From NCBI GenBank assembly GCA_036768485.1, contig JAVLUZ010000344.1, positions 372,001-436,000 of the forward strand: a DNA stretch of 64,000 nucleotides. Reading direction: 5' to 3'. This stretch comes from Mermis nigrescens. Taxonomy: Eukaryota > Nematoda > Enoplea > Mermithida > Mermithidae. Numbering within the stretch: the first letter of the stretch is position 1; each line of letters starts with the position of its first letter. Below are positions 63,924 through 64,000 of the stretch, one piece after another. The translations under genes and the position numbers were made by a program. Under the pieces are notes generated by a model, which saw only the letters and a program-made list of their open reading frames with translations, was not told the DNA's origin and searched no databases.

Positions 63924-64000
63924 CATAGGTGAGCGACACCTAAGTTCTGGGAAGGGTGCCAGATTTTTCAAAGGTCAAAAAATGGCCTTAAAAATGGTGG
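63924..64000 (-). mobile_element. MITE-A copy 9 (cut by window edge)
   Basis: Starts CATAGGTGAGCGACACC, preceded by GGTGTAAC. The body matches the other copies up to the edge, and the far end is outside the window. Confidence 0.8.

Larger units (their letters stand above)
62173..64000 (+). other. Downstream region of the BCL9-like gene
   Basis: A T/C-rich stretch follows the stop to about 62460, then AT-rich sequence, a MITE-A copy (62828-63073), unrecognised sequence, and the start of another MITE-A copy running off the edge. A GGCGCGAAGCGCC motif lies near 63768. Confidence 0.5.

Overview
The window is nuclear DNA of a multicellular animal. It is strongly AT-rich, and its genes are split into short exons with GT..AG introns that rejoin in phase. 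Most introns and intergenic DNA consist of nested, non-autonomous DNA transposons. One gene is a homologue of the Wnt co-factor BCL9/Legless and another of follistatin-related protein 4/5, so the source is a metazoan. A secreted protein combining EB-type cysteine modules with chitin-binding type-2 domains points to an ecdysozoan, most likely an arthropod. The species cannot be named from the sequence. Family names such as MITE-A or MITE-D are labels I use only in this report.

Layout. (1) 1-4190, plus strand: the last four exons of a follistatin-related protein 4/5 gene (beta-propeller C-terminus). (2) 5233-31499, minus strand: a complete-looking 12-exon gene reconstructed here. It encodes a 746-residue secreted cysteine-rich protein with signal peptide, EB-like modules and two chitin-binding-type-2-like domains. 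Its 3' end faces that of gene 1 across about 1 kb. (3) 31643-38488: mostly repeats, one 136-codon minus-strand frame that may be an exon, and LINE remnants. (4) 38489-42655, plus strand: at least three exons of an unrecognised, helix-rich protein, with an apparent in-frame TAG in one of them. (5) 44504-62172, plus strand: seven exons (632 residues) of a BCL9/Legless homologue. It carries the beta-catenin-binding HD2 helix, a poly-Asn tract and a Pro/Gly/Met/Ala-rich tail. The N-terminal exon(s), including HD1, are not seen.

Mobile DNA. At least seven families share 5'-CA...TG-3' termini and 8-bp target duplications, as expected of hAT-type non-autonomous elements. One family of about 250 bp (MITE-A) has nine copies here, seven of them with readable, perfect or near-perfect 8-bp duplications. 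Copies of it sit inside four other repeats, so it is the youngest layer. There are also Tc1/mariner-like palindromic elements flanked by TA, a 3.3-kb inverted repeat, a tRNA-derived SINE-like unit, LINE 3' tails, and a GGTT minisatellite carried inside one of the hAT-type elements.

Functionally the three recognised genes are unrelated neighbours (extracellular FSTL-type protein, secreted cuticle or peritrophin-like protein, nuclear Wnt co-activator). I see no operon-like or pathway relationship between them.
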